Positions 39,701 to 52,254 of a DNA stretch of 64,000 nucleotides are shown piece by piece (within the stretch, counting starts at the first letter, position 1; every line of letters begins with the position of its first letter). The notes under the pieces are model-generated. The model was not told the origin of the DNA, made no database searches, and worked only from the letters and a program-made list of their open reading frames with translations. The DNA is from Auanema rhodensis (Eukaryota > Nematoda > Chromadorea > Rhabditida > Rhabditidae). The DNA is taken from assembly GCA_964057225.1 (NCBI GenBank), contig OZ059895.1, forward strand, positions 6,138,001 to 6,202,000, given 5' to 3'. The position numbers and the translations under genes are program-made.

Positions 39701-41077
39701 ATACCTCAGAAGTAAACAAAAAATAACAAGTAGTTTTTCTAACCTTGTATATGAATCGGAGAGAAGTGTTGGATGCGCAGGATAGAATCGGAATCTCAAG
39801 CGCAAAAAGAGAGTATCTCCTAAAAAAAATTATATATTATGTATAACTGTAAACATTCAGATGCATAACTTTTTATGACATTCAAGCTCGATGCATACAG
39901 GGACAAATAATACTAAACTTGCCTTTTATGTTCTTTGTAATATGTGAAATAGGACGGGAAAGATCGACCCAATACTGAAAATAAGATCTTGAATTTAGCA
40001 CTTACACAATATTTAAATACCCGATGTCTATTATGATCTTGATAGCGAAGTCCAAAGTAATCTTTATCTTTGATATTTTTTACTTCACAAATGTAATCAA
40101 GAATAGTCTGAGCTGGTAACGACCTCTGAAAATGAGAATAATTAGATGTGTCCCCGTGTCACTTCTTCAGATAGTCAAAAGTGATTAGTCTCATTCACAA
40201 ACAAGGAGAGAACGAACCCCACACATCGCTTTCACTCATTCAAAAATCGATCGCAATGCCAAACACATACACACAAGAAAGACTTCCCCGGGTAACCCAC
40301 TACGTCTCCTCGCGCTTTTCTTTTCCTATTTCTCTTTCTTTTTCTTCTGCCTTAAAGAGGAAAACAGTCCCGGTTTTATTTCGTTATTTCCTTTTCTCTA
40401 TACCTTCCCTTCACCAAAGAAATTGCTATTACGAGGTCGAAAAAATGTAGGCAATTTACGTTGGGTAATGTATTGCGCTGGATGGAAAGGCAGAATCGCA
40501 TGGCGAAGCACCGATAAGATTAATGTATTATCAGTAATACGCATGCAGCATTAATAATAGAGGAAACAAAATCAAAAAGCGTAAATTTTAATATTCTTTA
40601 GAAGATTGTTTCATATTGTCCCAAGTTCATCTGACTGATCATTTCAGATGACACATCCTAGGAAGCAGATAAGAAACAAATAAATCCAGAAAAAATCAAA
40701 AAGTGTAAAAGAGCAAAGATATGACCAGCTGGCACGTATGTGAATCGTTAAGAGGGTTCATGATGATGACAGCGAAAAATCAAATTGAAAATGTAGTTCG
40801 ACAAAGAATGGTTGGTAACGCTTGAAATACTAAAGTTTGAAAGAAAAAATATACAACACACAAGGAAAATATCGATAATAATGACAATAGAAATAGTCAT
40901 AGTAAGATGCAGAAATATTAAAGAAAATGTTAAACGATTACTAACCTTAAATTCATTAGAAATAGCATCTGAATCATTCAGCAACTGCACAGTTACTTTG
41001 ATGTCTTTTGGCGAAATAAAGCTACTTCTAGCCGAAAGCCGACCAAATAATGATGAAGAAGAAGTGTTGTGAGGCAT
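36716..41077 (-). CDS. FERM domain protein with C-terminal membrane anchor (FRMD3/FRMD5-like)
   Basis: Cortical adaptor of the protein 4.1 superfamily. The start (41075-41077, MPHNTSSSSLFGRLSA) leads into FERM-N (KDIKVTVQLLNDSDAI ... TILDYICEVKNIKDKDYFGL). FERM-M follows (YTRYQLFAQLQRDLFHGRLY, AQLGNYDEEKHPGNYVSQYS), then FERM-C (DTYGFDPFT ... VFLGVNHRGILIFHNNQKT ... SRLVLKYNCPNGTFAKHLW). After the FERM-adjacent region comes a long Ser/Asn-rich linker of low conservation. The C-terminus has one membrane helix (NVFFVSFLIILLILALLITV) and a 40-residue tail ending YYTLQQYNRFV. That combination is known from FRMD3/FRMD5. The first intron (about 40130-40946) is long and contains a spurious open frame. 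The C. elegans frm number cannot be assigned. Confidence 0.88.
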
Positions 41078-43206
41078 GTTATCAGATGTTATAGTTATAA
41101 TCCAGCTCTAATCGGTTCCACGTCAAGCTCTATAGCAGAGCTTCATCTAACGGACTGAAAATTAAAGATATGTTTCAGTTTCGATTTTTTTCTATTAGAA
41201 GAAACAGGAAAAAAGTGAAGGCGAACTGTTTATGGATTTAAAAGATGCGTCTTCGAAATGCAAGAGAAGAGGTAGGAAGAAAAAGAGAACAAATGATTGG
41301 AGCTCGCGCGCGACATGAAAAACATGCCTCCCACTCTCCGCCTCTAGACACGCCCCCAGTCCCCCAATAAACCAGGCCTCGATGCCGAAGACGGCAGCGC
41401 CGGCTGGGCTCATCGTGTTGAGACCCAATCTGAAGGTCGCTTTCCATTGCAGCTGTCTAACCAAATGCAATATCATCTATTCTTGATGAAAAGCACAACA
41501 AAACAAAAGCGGCTACCTGGTTGTGCTGAGTTCCATAGATTTAATATCGAAAATTTTGTTTGTAGTGGCTGTCACTCCCTGATTTTTCTACAACACAGGC
41601 AGTACGTGGCTATGTCTAATCTATCGAATTCGTAAAGCGGTTGCGTTCCGGTCTATTTCTCATATATTTGATCTATTCATAGCAACAAATTGTCATAAGC
41701 GTTGAAATTTGTTCGGAAACGAGTTAAACGAACTAATACTTTAATAAGTTTAACTGAAATCGATAAGCAACATAACCAGAGCAATATCTGTAGTCTATAA
41801 AACGAGTGTGCGTGTGAACAAGCATCAACAGAGTCAAGCCACATAAGTGAATAGCTTTTAGAGGACACGAGAGGATCAGTAGAATAATGCTTTGCTAAAA
41901 GCTAATGTCGGAGAAGACCATGAACAACGTATAGAAATAGTAAGAGCCTTCTATAGTCTCTCAGAATCCAACTGCAGTTCATCACATATTATTATTAAGA
42001 GCGGAAAGAGTGCTGGCTGTCTGTCACCGGAATCGTTGCTTTCTTTTCCTCTCTCCCTCTCCTTTGTTTGTGCAATAGCCATATATATTTCTATAGAGAA
42101 TTCGTTCTCATTCCATTTTTTTCTCATTGGCAGATAGTTATTACTTTTCTATTCTTTGAGAACGACACCTTTTTCATAATAAACGGAACGGGGAGGTGAA
42201 AATATTACAAGGTATTAGCATTTCAATACAACTACCACTAGAAAATGTAATGGAACAAATTGAACGAATTGATTAGAGAATAGCTGATATGTGAAATCAG
42301 CGTGTAATCACATCAGACACTAATTAAGAAAAAAAACGCAAACTAAATCAATTGTAAAGAAACTCTTTCGATAGTTCTTTATCGTATTATTACTTGAAGA
42401 TCAGGAAAAAAGTAGGAATTTTAGACAGAGATTAAGTAGAGAGCTAGAGATTTTCAAAACAACAAAAACATATTTTGGTTGTTTAGCTCGTGATTTTGAA
42501 CTATTGTTTTCATAGTGTTTCCTATGGAATCCTGCCGCATTATTAAAGTCGGCGTATACCAACGTTTGTATCACCAAGCCCTCCCGCTCTCCAATATTTG
42601 TATCAGCTTTAAAAATAACAATAAAACGAAATCAATAATAAAAATGCATGTTTAAAAAATTTGGGGATGAAAAAACTCACAGAAATTATTATTCAAATTG
42701 TTTGAACTTTAAATGCAAATTCGATAGTCGAGTATAGCGTCTCTTGTTCAACTATCTAGCAAAACATTTGTTTTGACGTGGAAACGCGGGAAATTTGAAT
42801 TCTGCTTGTGCACAAAATGGCAAACCAGAAAGAAAGCTTCATCATACTATTTTTCTCTAATGGGATGATATTTCAGCTGACACGCACGAAAAGAGGGAGA
42901 AATTGTGTATTATTGTTAACTCTATCATATGTTACGGTTCCGTCATAAAAATTAAGTACAAAGGTTATAAAAGACGGAAACAAACGAAATAAATCTGGTT
43001 TTTACTAACTGAAACAGCTCAATGAAGTGAAAGCCGAAGATAAGAAAAGGACAGATTAAATGAAGGATGGTAGAATTAGACATAATCGATATTAACGTAT
43101 TTATTACAGGTGAAAAGTTCTATTAGTAAACGCATAGACGAAAACATTTTAGATATTTTCATTATTTAGATTCCTCGGTTTGTAAATTTTTCTGTTAATA
43201 AATAAA
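41078..43206. other. intergenic; GC-rich FERM-gene upstream region
   Basis: 41280-41450 is markedly GC-rich for this window (GCGCGC, CCGGC) and lies 200-370 bp upstream of the FERM start, so it is probably promoter or 5' UTR. Remaining sequence is AT-rich with no recognised gene. Confidence 0.45.
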
Positions 43207-45625
43207 TTAGCTCATGCGTATCAGAGTTATACTGAGAGAGCAGAGAAGCAGGACGGCGATAATGGTGCGAATAAATTCCAGTTCGAGTGACAAAATCTCT
43301 GTAAGAAATATAGATGAAAGCTGACCATAAGAAGAAAACTGGTTTAGTATTTGGTTAGCTTGTTAATTCGCATGAATTTTTTTCTGGGACAATATATTAC
43401 AAATTGAATATATTTGTTATAATATTTACAGGCAATTACAAGCATTTTAAGATAGAAGACATAGGCAAGGTTTCACAAACCTGTTGATTCTTTAGTAGCA
43501 ATTATTTCTTCCAGTGATTTATAGAAAGACCATTTCCGGAACAACGGTGAAAAAATTAAGAAACGTTGTTTTGTCTCATAAGGAAAATAAAGAACTACAA
43601 GATGAAACAGCAAGCTAAGACAACATGCAGCCCAGATTACAATCACGAAGAGATCTGAATTATTAATAAAATTCTTTGTTTGCTTGAAAAACTCATTAAA
43701 AATTATTTACCTATCCCTGGCAGGCTATCAGAGAGAATTACTACTTTTCCCAATGCCAAATGAACACTAATACTGGTAGAATAAATTAATGAAATGAGTA
43801 TATATATTGACCATCTGCAAATATAAAGACTTCTTCTCAAACTGGATTTCTGTCAAGTTCTTAATGTTATTTAGAGGTTTTAATAAGATATTAAGATGAG
43901 TTTGAGGGAAGAATGCTCCTCGTAATGCATGGTTTATTATGTACCCTAGTACGAGCTTAACCGATCATATAACGAATGCATTAAGTAAGTACTCTTTCAA
44001 CTACAACCAATATTCTCCTCTTTCATTCTCTATTTCCTGGTTATGTCTTCCTTTTCTCCGATTTTTTAGCCAACATTCAAAATTTTATTGTAAAGTGTTC
44101 TATTTCCCCGCTCATTTGAAGTCAGCGTTTTTATTTGAGCAACTTTCTCGATTTTGAATTATTTGAGTACAAACGTTGTGGGTGTGAGCCATGCAGTAAT
44201 GAGAATGAAGGCAGATACAAGGATTGCCGATAATACAACAACTGGGAGTGTCCACCCAGCTCTCCTTAGTGCGAGTTGACATTCGACCAATGACCTGCAA
44301 AATTCTGATATTATATAAACTATAATTTTCTCTCTCGTTTTCATTTTCTCTTTCACCCGATCTCCAAAATTCGTAAAATATACAATCATTCCAAGCTAAT
44401 CGGCTCTAGTATTTTCAAAATTTATAGCACCGTCATGATATTTTTCTTTTTGAAGAGGAAAGTGAAATACTCACATAACTGTGCTCGAGTCTCTAGCATC
44501 ATCCACATACATGTTGGTGAAATTGAAAGGATCAAAATATCTGATTTTTTGAACTCCGTTTTGAATTTTCCAACCATTAATCAATTCTTCCGGGGTATCT
44601 TCATCCATGTGAAGAGCTGGAACCACATTTGAGTTGAGGAAAATTATATAAATATGTAAAAACTAACGCGCTAAACTGAATACGCTAAAATTAGAATGAT
44701 TAACCTTTAATCGACTCTAAAAAACTTTCTGTTAAATATTCAAATATTCTGTAATTTACTCTAAATATGGGATCAACAAGAAGGAATCTAGTAAGACAAT
44801 CTAATTGTTCAAAAGGAAAAGATCCTGAAGCCTCGCAATCAAATGATCCATCAAATCGGAAGAGCATCGTGACTTTAGCCCTCTGCAATTGAAAATTTAA
44901 TAATTTAAAATTAATCCAAAAAATTTTTTTTATAGAATAACCTTATAACGAGATGGGTCTGACACTCGTAGTTTAATTGTGCGACTTTTGAATGCATGGA
45001 TAGGAATACGAGAAGTGTATCCTCTTAAAATGTACAAAGCTTAACATTATTAAAAAAAAAGAGTCAATAATAATAAAATGAAATTGTAATTTTTAAAATT
45101 TACTTCGCCAAGAAATTGACAAACGGCATCCAGATACGGTAGCCATTTGGTACAACAGTCATCATTTTTCCATTTTCATCTGCCGGATTCCATCCAAGTC
45201 TGTCATCATACCATACCTAACAACAACCATAAAAGAAATCTTTTTCAAACAGATTAGTACTAATGATATGATAGAATTAAATCTTATAGTCGGGTTTTGT
45301 ATTTTTGGAATACTCAAGTGATGGATATAAAAATTTAGTGTAACATCAAGAGGTCCTTGTGCGCTAGATGGAGCTTTCTAGGAAAGTGATGTAAGAATTA
45401 TCAAAAACAAACAACCTAATGGCTTACATCAGCTCTATATCCATTAAACAAACGATTAAGAAACTCATCTTGCTCCGCCATGTAAGTTGAATTGGCTTCA
45501 TCTGTTAAACCAAGATAATTTTTCAGGAATATTAATTACCCACCATCTACGGTTTTAGACAATCTATTCAAAGATTGAGCGGCAGAAAAATTGAAAATGG
45601 CGAAAAACAGGAACGAGATCAACAT
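43207..45625 (-). CDS. divergent Cys-loop ligand-gated ion channel subunit
   Basis: Pentameric receptor subunit. Signal peptide MLISFLFFAIFNFSAAQS. The ligand-binding domain carries the loop D/A marks VWYDDRLGWNPAD and YRIWMPFVNFLA. The Cys-loop is C-EASGSFPFEQLD-C with 12 residues between the cysteines rather than the canonical 13; FPF and the second Cys are kept. The first helix is GWTLPVVVLSAILVSAFIL, a later helix SIYILISLIYSTSISVHLAL, another DLFVIVIWAACCLSLLFHLV, and the last FIRTIIAVLLLCSLSITLI with stop at 43207-43209. The second-helix region (about 43830-43970) is the weakest join: the best model gives LVLGYIINHALRGAFF and needs a 28 bp intron. mfap-1 ends 213 bp upstream on the same strand. 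Ligand unknown. Confidence 0.8.
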
Positions 45626-45838
45626 AACGAAAGTTGAACACAACTGGATAGCATTAACAGATTTTGTTTGTAACCCAATATATGAGCTACGTAAACCATC
45701 ACTACAGAAAGGTCACATTCCCCTAACTATAGCGAACGTAGACGATACTTGTATACATCTGTATGGTTTATAAATATTAAAAGTATACAATAATATTCCA
45801 AACAAGGAAAACCAACAAGGAAATGATACAATTCAATA

Positions 45839-47806
45839 TTAAACAATTTTTCGTTTCTTTGCAGCAGGGCGATCAAATCCAGCCTTCGCACCACCTATAA
45901 GAAATATGAATTATATGAGAATACTTCCATGAAAACAGGACCAGCTTTTTTATTAAAGAACTGAACATTCATAGCGCTCGTTGATGCCCAGACACCTTGG
46001 TGATCCGTTGTATCTTCGGCAGTTAAGTGAGTGTATTTTGAGCGAGAAGCTTTACCAAAGTTTTTAACCTGTGTTATAATAAAAGTTAGTTTTCAAACAA
46101 AACAAAAAATATACCTGCATAACTTTGGGTAAAATAGCTTTATCGAAAACGTCGTCGTTCGTAGCTTCAGCATAGTTTCTTTTGAAGAGCTTAAAATTAA
46201 ATATTACCTAAAAATTCGAGAAAAAAAAGATACCTCATCATCTTCATCCAAGAAGAAAGCTCCTCTATGGTAGTACTTTTGCAAAAACTTGTATTTTCCT
46301 TTAGCTTGCTGCAACAAATTGGATATATATAAAATCATGATGCCAAAAAATGGTGTACCTCATTTGTGATAATTTTAGGATTAGCTTCAAGATATCTTTG
46401 TCGTTCTTCTTCGGTCATGTTGTGAATTCTCTCAAGCTCTGCCTTTTCTTTAGCCATAGCTTCACGTTCTTCTCTGAAATATTATGCATATTTTTGAAGA
46501 ATAAAAAAATCTGAAATTATTACCTATTACGCTTAATTCTTTTCATTTCTCTGATTTTCCATGCTTCATAAGCTATATTCTCACTTTCATCATCTGTATT
46601 TACGGACTCTAATTGCAAATTATCCTCTTTTTTCCTTTTCTCCGTCTCGGCTTCATCTTTTAAAACTTGTTGAACAAGCTGAAACTTGGTAATTTTTTCG
46701 AAAATTAAATTTTCACTTACAAGAGCACTGTCTTTTTTTCTCTCTTCAAGTTTTTTTTCATCTTCTTTTCTCTTCTCTTCTTCATATAATTTTTGCTTTT
46801 CTAATTCTTGAAGCGTTACTCTGTCCTTCTTACGTACAAATACCTGTAATTATATTTCATACATAAGCATCCTGAAATTATAAAATAATTAAGACTCACC
46901 GGCTTTAATCGAGGCAATGTATCGTCTTCATCGTCATCACTGGATGTTTCTTCCTCACTAGTTTCTTCATCTTCGTCCTCTTCCTCTTCTTCTTCAACTT
47001 CTTCTTTTATTTCCTAAGCAAATATTAATTCAAACATATATTATTCAGTTATTGTAAACCGTTTTAGCCATAAGTTCTTGTTCACGTTGTCGAGCTTTTT
47101 CTCTTAATAGTTGACGTCGTCTTTCATAACTTTCTTCATCACTGCCATCTTCTTCTTCCTGTTGAAAAGGAAATTCAAAACAGAAGATGAAACATTTTTT
47201 TACCACTTTCAAGGCCTCTCTTTCTTCTTCTAGTTCTAATCTACGCATTCTAGCTCTTTGACGTCGTTCCTCGATTTCTTCTTCAGTTTCTTCAACTTCT
47301 GGCTCCTTTCCCATAATCTTAATAACATCGATAACAATAACAATCAATTATTGAAATATTAAAACCTCTGGTTCTTCGATTTTACGTTCATCTCGTCTGT
47401 TATGCCGATCATCATCCCTGTGTCTGTGACGGCGATGTCTGTCTTCTTCGTGTCTAAATATAAATTAAGCTTTGAAGAATTTATAAAAAAATACCTTCTT
47501 TCTCTTTCTCGCTCCCTTTCTCTGTCACGTTCCCGTTCACTGTACTTGGTCTCTTTTTCATCTTCTTCTTCTGAATCTGATCTCGCATGTCTAGCAAACT
47601 CAGGACTAGAACATCATAGATAAAACCAATAAACATAAGAGCACAAACGTTTTTCCTGCTACATATCTATGTACTTTCACTTTTTGCATAACAATCTGCC
47701 CTTTATCATTTTTTATCGGTATAGCTCCTGTTGTAGGAAGTCTTGCAGGTCCCAGACTACGTGCATCGCCTTCTCTTTGTTCGAAGCGGGGTACAAAATC
47801 ACCCAT
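45839..47806 (-). CDS. mfap-1: MFAP1, spliceosome-associated protein
   Basis: MFAP1 (Spp381 family) is a U4/U6.U5 tri-snRNP and B-complex factor needed for pre-mRNA splicing in the nucleus. The start [20 protein letters not shown] is followed by an Arg/Glu-rich charged stretch ([15 protein letters not shown]). A very acidic block follows ([20 protein letters not shown]), then the conserved core [55 protein letters not shown] and the tail [20 protein letters not shown] to KKRKIV. About 470 residues (human 439). The start lies 2 bases after ATTTTAG. The downstream neighbour is the receptor gene, 213 bp away. Confidence 0.97.
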
Positions 47807-49455
47807 TTCTAAAATTATTAAGAATAATATTGTGAGTTGTGATCCAGATATGAAATTATTCAGTAATTCTATTATTTAATTACAAATACATTACATAATT
47901 TAAACAACGATAGCATAAATAAAATGAAATTCAAATTGGTACCAAGCATTATTCGTTTACGCTTATGCAAGTCTTGGCGCATTTCCGGTGCATGTTGGCT
48001 GTATTAAATATCGCGGCAAAATACAGTAAGATTTAACAAATTTAGCATTGTTATCAAGTTTGGAGGTTTTTTAAAAAATATCTGGAGAAAATATTTGGAA
48101 GTTGGCAATGAGGAAAAATATATTTACATACTATTGATTGAGAGATTACTGAGATTATCAACATATTCTTGCATGAATAACTTGATTGTATTTCCTTAGC
48201 AGCATTGTGGGTCAATAAAAATTATTTCAACTGAAGATCAATAGAAATAATCTTCATGAACTGTTTTTTTTCTGTTTTTTATAAATCGCTATGATGATAA
48301 CACTCTTCAAAATGTCAAAATATTGCTTCAACTATGCCAGTTCTCCCCCTTTTTTTAGAAAAGAAAAAGCCTAATCAGTTTTTTTCGGAAGAGCCGTAAA
48401 AGAAGATAATAAGTATTTTGTTTGTTGTTGTAATAATGAAAATGTTCGCATCCATTCAATCGCAGACGGGTTTTTGGTTTATATTTCAACGGTACCTAAT
48501 TGATTTTCGTATAAAACCAACATTATGCAGCATATTGAAATACCTTGAGGTAAAAACTTTGAAAGTAAGGATATAGAATGAGAGGGTGACCTTGATGCTA
48601 AAAAAAGCGAATGGTTAGAGTTTCTGGACCCAATAAATTTATGAAATTCCAAATTACTAGTTGCTTATATTTATACTGAAATGATTTCTTAATGAACTTT
48701 CTAAGTTTCCTTTTTCTGACAATATAATGATCATCTAATCTGATTCGTTGAATCTCGTTTTTTCTACTTCTCTCCTCGGCTGGTATTCATTTCCAGTCAA
48801 TAAATGGAAGGAGGAGCTAAGCTTCTCTAGAGGTGAGTCGTCCTTAAAAATGAATAACAAAAACCTCAACCGGCTAGCATACTGTCCAACAGCTTCATGT
48901 GGTACCAATGTAACCAAACGATCATTGAATCCTATACCTCTCTCCTATACCTTATTTTTTCGTTCAGTTTTCATTGTGAATAACGTTGTTGAACTGCGCA
49001 TAGATTCTAAAGTTTAGGGAACAAATGAGGGGTGGAGTCTACGAGATGAGTGTTGGGAGGGAGGTATTGAAATCTGCGATTTCACGTTATTGGTTGAAGC
49101 TAGTCCAGTAAAATTGAAACTTTGAAAAATATATTAGTTAGATACTATATTTCGGTATAGTAGATAGAAGTTGTGATTTTTTGAACCTCTAAGTTTCTAT
49201 TCAATGTATAAGCTCTACTATATACTTCAATGTATCCGGTTTTGTCATTGCCGTCTAATCGAGAAGCAGAAGGACATTAGCGTTTCTCAATGGCTTTTGT
49301 CGTGCATTTTTGCATTTTTGTATAAAAAAATCATTCATTTCTCTACTTCTCCATGATTTACAACTTGTTTTTCTTGTATCTTTAACATGCCATGTTTACA
49401 GTTTCCAAGTTAGGAGCGCATATCTTCAAAACTATACAACTTTTTTTTCAGGGAA
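47807..49455. other. intergenic between divergent mfap-1 and PLP-enzyme genes
   Basis: Shared promoter region for two divergently transcribed genes. AT-rich, no structured element or gene recognised. Confidence 0.45.
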
Positions 49456-51644
49456 ATGACTAGAATATTACTATTTATTAGTTCTATTATTTTTCCTTGG
49501 GCTTTATGTCAAATCTTAAGTCCTTTATCTAGTGCTCCTAGTGATGTTCTAACAGGTTAGCCCATTATATAACTTTATGAATTTGAATTAAGTATTATTA
49601 AACTGTTTTTCTTGCTTCTCTTACCGTACCCATTATTACAGGGAATAAATCATGGACAAGAGAAGCTATTCGTCGTTTATGGCTAGAACGGAAAAAAATG
49701 GATCATACACCTTTGTTTCGATATAAAGTACTTAACAAATCAACATCTCATGCAATAGAAAACAATATTCTTTTTTCTACTATTTTCTCAAACAAACATA
49801 TAAATAATAACTAGTTGATGATTTTAATTTCTTTTTTTGTTTAGTATCCCGCATTTCCAAATGTTGAGATATTGTTCAAAAATGAGTCAGCTAGCCCTAC
49901 CGGCAGTTTGAAGCATCGATATGCATGGATGCTGATGATGTGGGCTCTAATGGAAGGACACGTCACAGAAGGTATTGATGAAATGTATAAGTATCACAAG
50001 AAATCAAACAATATATATTTTTTATTAATCATTCAAAACATTCAATCATATTATGTTATGATAAGTTTGAAATTTAGGAACAAACGTTTTTGAAGCATCA
50101 TCTGGAAATACAGCAGCATCACTTGGTTATATGTGTCGAATAGTAGGAGCAAATTTTACTTCAATTGTAAGAAATTTTATACATAATTAACAATTAATAT
50201 TTTAAATTTAAAATATTTAAATAACATTCATAAGAAAAACAAATAAAAAAAGAATAATAAGCAACCAATTGAGATAAGAGAGTAGAAGAAACGTTTAATT
50301 TTTAATTTCATTTTAATTGTGCATTTGAAGCGGTTGTACTGTTTTATGATTAGATTTATGTATCTAACAAATATTATTAAGGTTCCTGATACTATTGAAT
50401 TAATAAAACAAAAACATATTGAACAATATGGTGGAAATGTAATAAAAGTCCCAATTTCTGAAAGGTATATATCATAAGCTTTATTCAAATTATCACTTAT
50501 ATATATATATTGTAGATTAAGACGAGCTCGTGAAGAAGCTGATCGAAACAATGGTTTTTTCATGAATCAATTTGGAAATGCTGATCGAGCAGAAGATTAT
50601 CATGAATGTATTTAAATGTTTATTATTTACTCTAATTGATTCTCAATTCTTTAGCTGGAGACTATTCCTTAGAATCATTGAATATGCTACATGAAATCCT
50701 TGCTCAAATGCGTAATGATCCAGGACAGGTTGTCAAGGTGCCACATTACTTTGTACATGCAGCCGGAACAGGTGATTCAATTTAAATATAAATAGCGAAA
50801 TATAATATTTAATGATGTTCTTATAGGTGGTACTATATCATCAGTTGGGCGATATGTTAAAAAGTATGGTTTGAATACTCGAATTGTTCTTGCCGATACG
50901 CAATATTCAATATATTTTGATGTTGTTGTTAATAATAGGTATAAGAAAAACATAGATATTAGTCTCTATATTGCTCTATACACGTGTAATCTAGATTCCG
51001 TAATGAGTCTGGAGCCGAGTTATGGGTTAAACCCGGAATGGCGGGAATAGGATACGGCCCTATGGGAGCTGCTAAAAAAGGAGAGACTTCAAGGTATGCA
51101 TACTCAAATAGTTGAAAAATGTTTGCATTAGTTTAGTTTGGATCCAGCAGTGATTGATCGTGCTCTAAAAATTCCCGATCTTGCTTCTACAGCTGCAATG
51201 AAAGTCTTAAGAGATCAAGTAAATAACAACAACAATGATTAAAAACTTTGTATAATACTCAGGGAATTTCTGGTGGTACAAGTAGTGGTGTAAACTTTCT
51301 GTCATCTCTCCATATTGCTGCAACGAATACGTAAACTTTTCTTGAATTATGCATTACATTACGTATTCAAACTTCAGTCATCGAGTTGGTAATCATTTAA
51401 CAATTGCAACTATATTATCTGATCCAGCCAAATATTATGATGCAACTTATTATAATCGAACCTGGATATCTAGCAACTTTAAACAACATGGCGGCTTACG
51501 GGTATGCTTATGCAGTCGTGTAAGATATAATGCTTCATTACATCATTACAGGTTTATGATTGCTGGGTAGATGTTATTCAACGAGCTTTAGTAGAACCAA
51601 TAGATCCACTCTTTGTTGGAAATGAACAATGTCAAATTGATTGA
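49456..51644 (+). CDS. secreted cysteine-synthase-like PLP-dependent protein
   Basis: Fold-type II PLP enzyme of the cysteine synthase / cystathionine beta-synthase family. The start MTRILLFISSIIFPWALCQ is a clear signal peptide, so the protein enters the secretory pathway; this is not typical of cytosolic cysteine synthases. The PLP lysine lies in SPTGSLKHRYAW (standard S-x-K-x-R). The substrate loop is EASSGNTAASLGY, and the phosphate cup HAAGTGGTISSVGRYVKKYG. A second glycine loop is GISGGTSSGVNFL. The C-terminus is QCQID, with about 400 residues from nine or so exons. Motif integrity suggests an active PLP site, but the reaction cannot be fixed. The ATG follows TTTTTTCAG by 4 bases. Confidence 0.9.
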
Positions 51645-52254
51645 TAACTGAGAAAAATGAACTTCTATGTCTGTATTTGAATTAAGTTAAAAGAATCATA
51701 AATTCTTTGATGATTTTCTGTGTTTCGTATTAAATTTAGAAATCATACTTTGTTAAAGAAAAAAAAGTATAAAAACCTGTATGTAAATAGAATATTATGC
51801 TCATATTTCTATTATATTTCGTCTTGTATTAATCTGAAAAGTATATTTTATAAGAGAAATTTATTGAAAAATTACTTCCTTATATTTGATTCTAAAAGAA
51901 TTTCAAAGTAATGTTTCCATTTTTAGCGAAAAAAGAGCAGATTTTCTAAAAAAAAGTGTAAATACATAATTGGTATATGTATAATAATGATACTATACAT
52001 ACATCGGCGATGAACGCAAATTTTTATGTAAACTAAGGAAACTAAGGATATACATAGTATTTACCTTTTTTTTACCGGAAATGTTCAACTCTATATTACG
52101 GAACAGTGTTCCTTCATTTCATCATAATGTTTTTGCTAAAATAGTTCCTTAAAATCAAAAGTAAAACCTTGTTGTAGTTTTAACTTCAATTCTATTTTAT
52201 ATCTAACTGTTCTCTTAGAATGTAAACAATTTTTCTTAGGATCCTTATCTTCAT
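51645..52254. other. intergenic, 3' flank
   Basis: AT-rich; the 3' UTR of the PLP-enzyme gene and spacer before the mariner remnant. No upstream exons for the orphan exon at 52954 are visible here. Confidence 0.45.

Noticed and set aside
40181-40450. 89-codon plus-strand frame inside the FERM gene
   Set aside because: It sits in the long first intron on the opposite strand and has pyrimidine-biased composition without homology.
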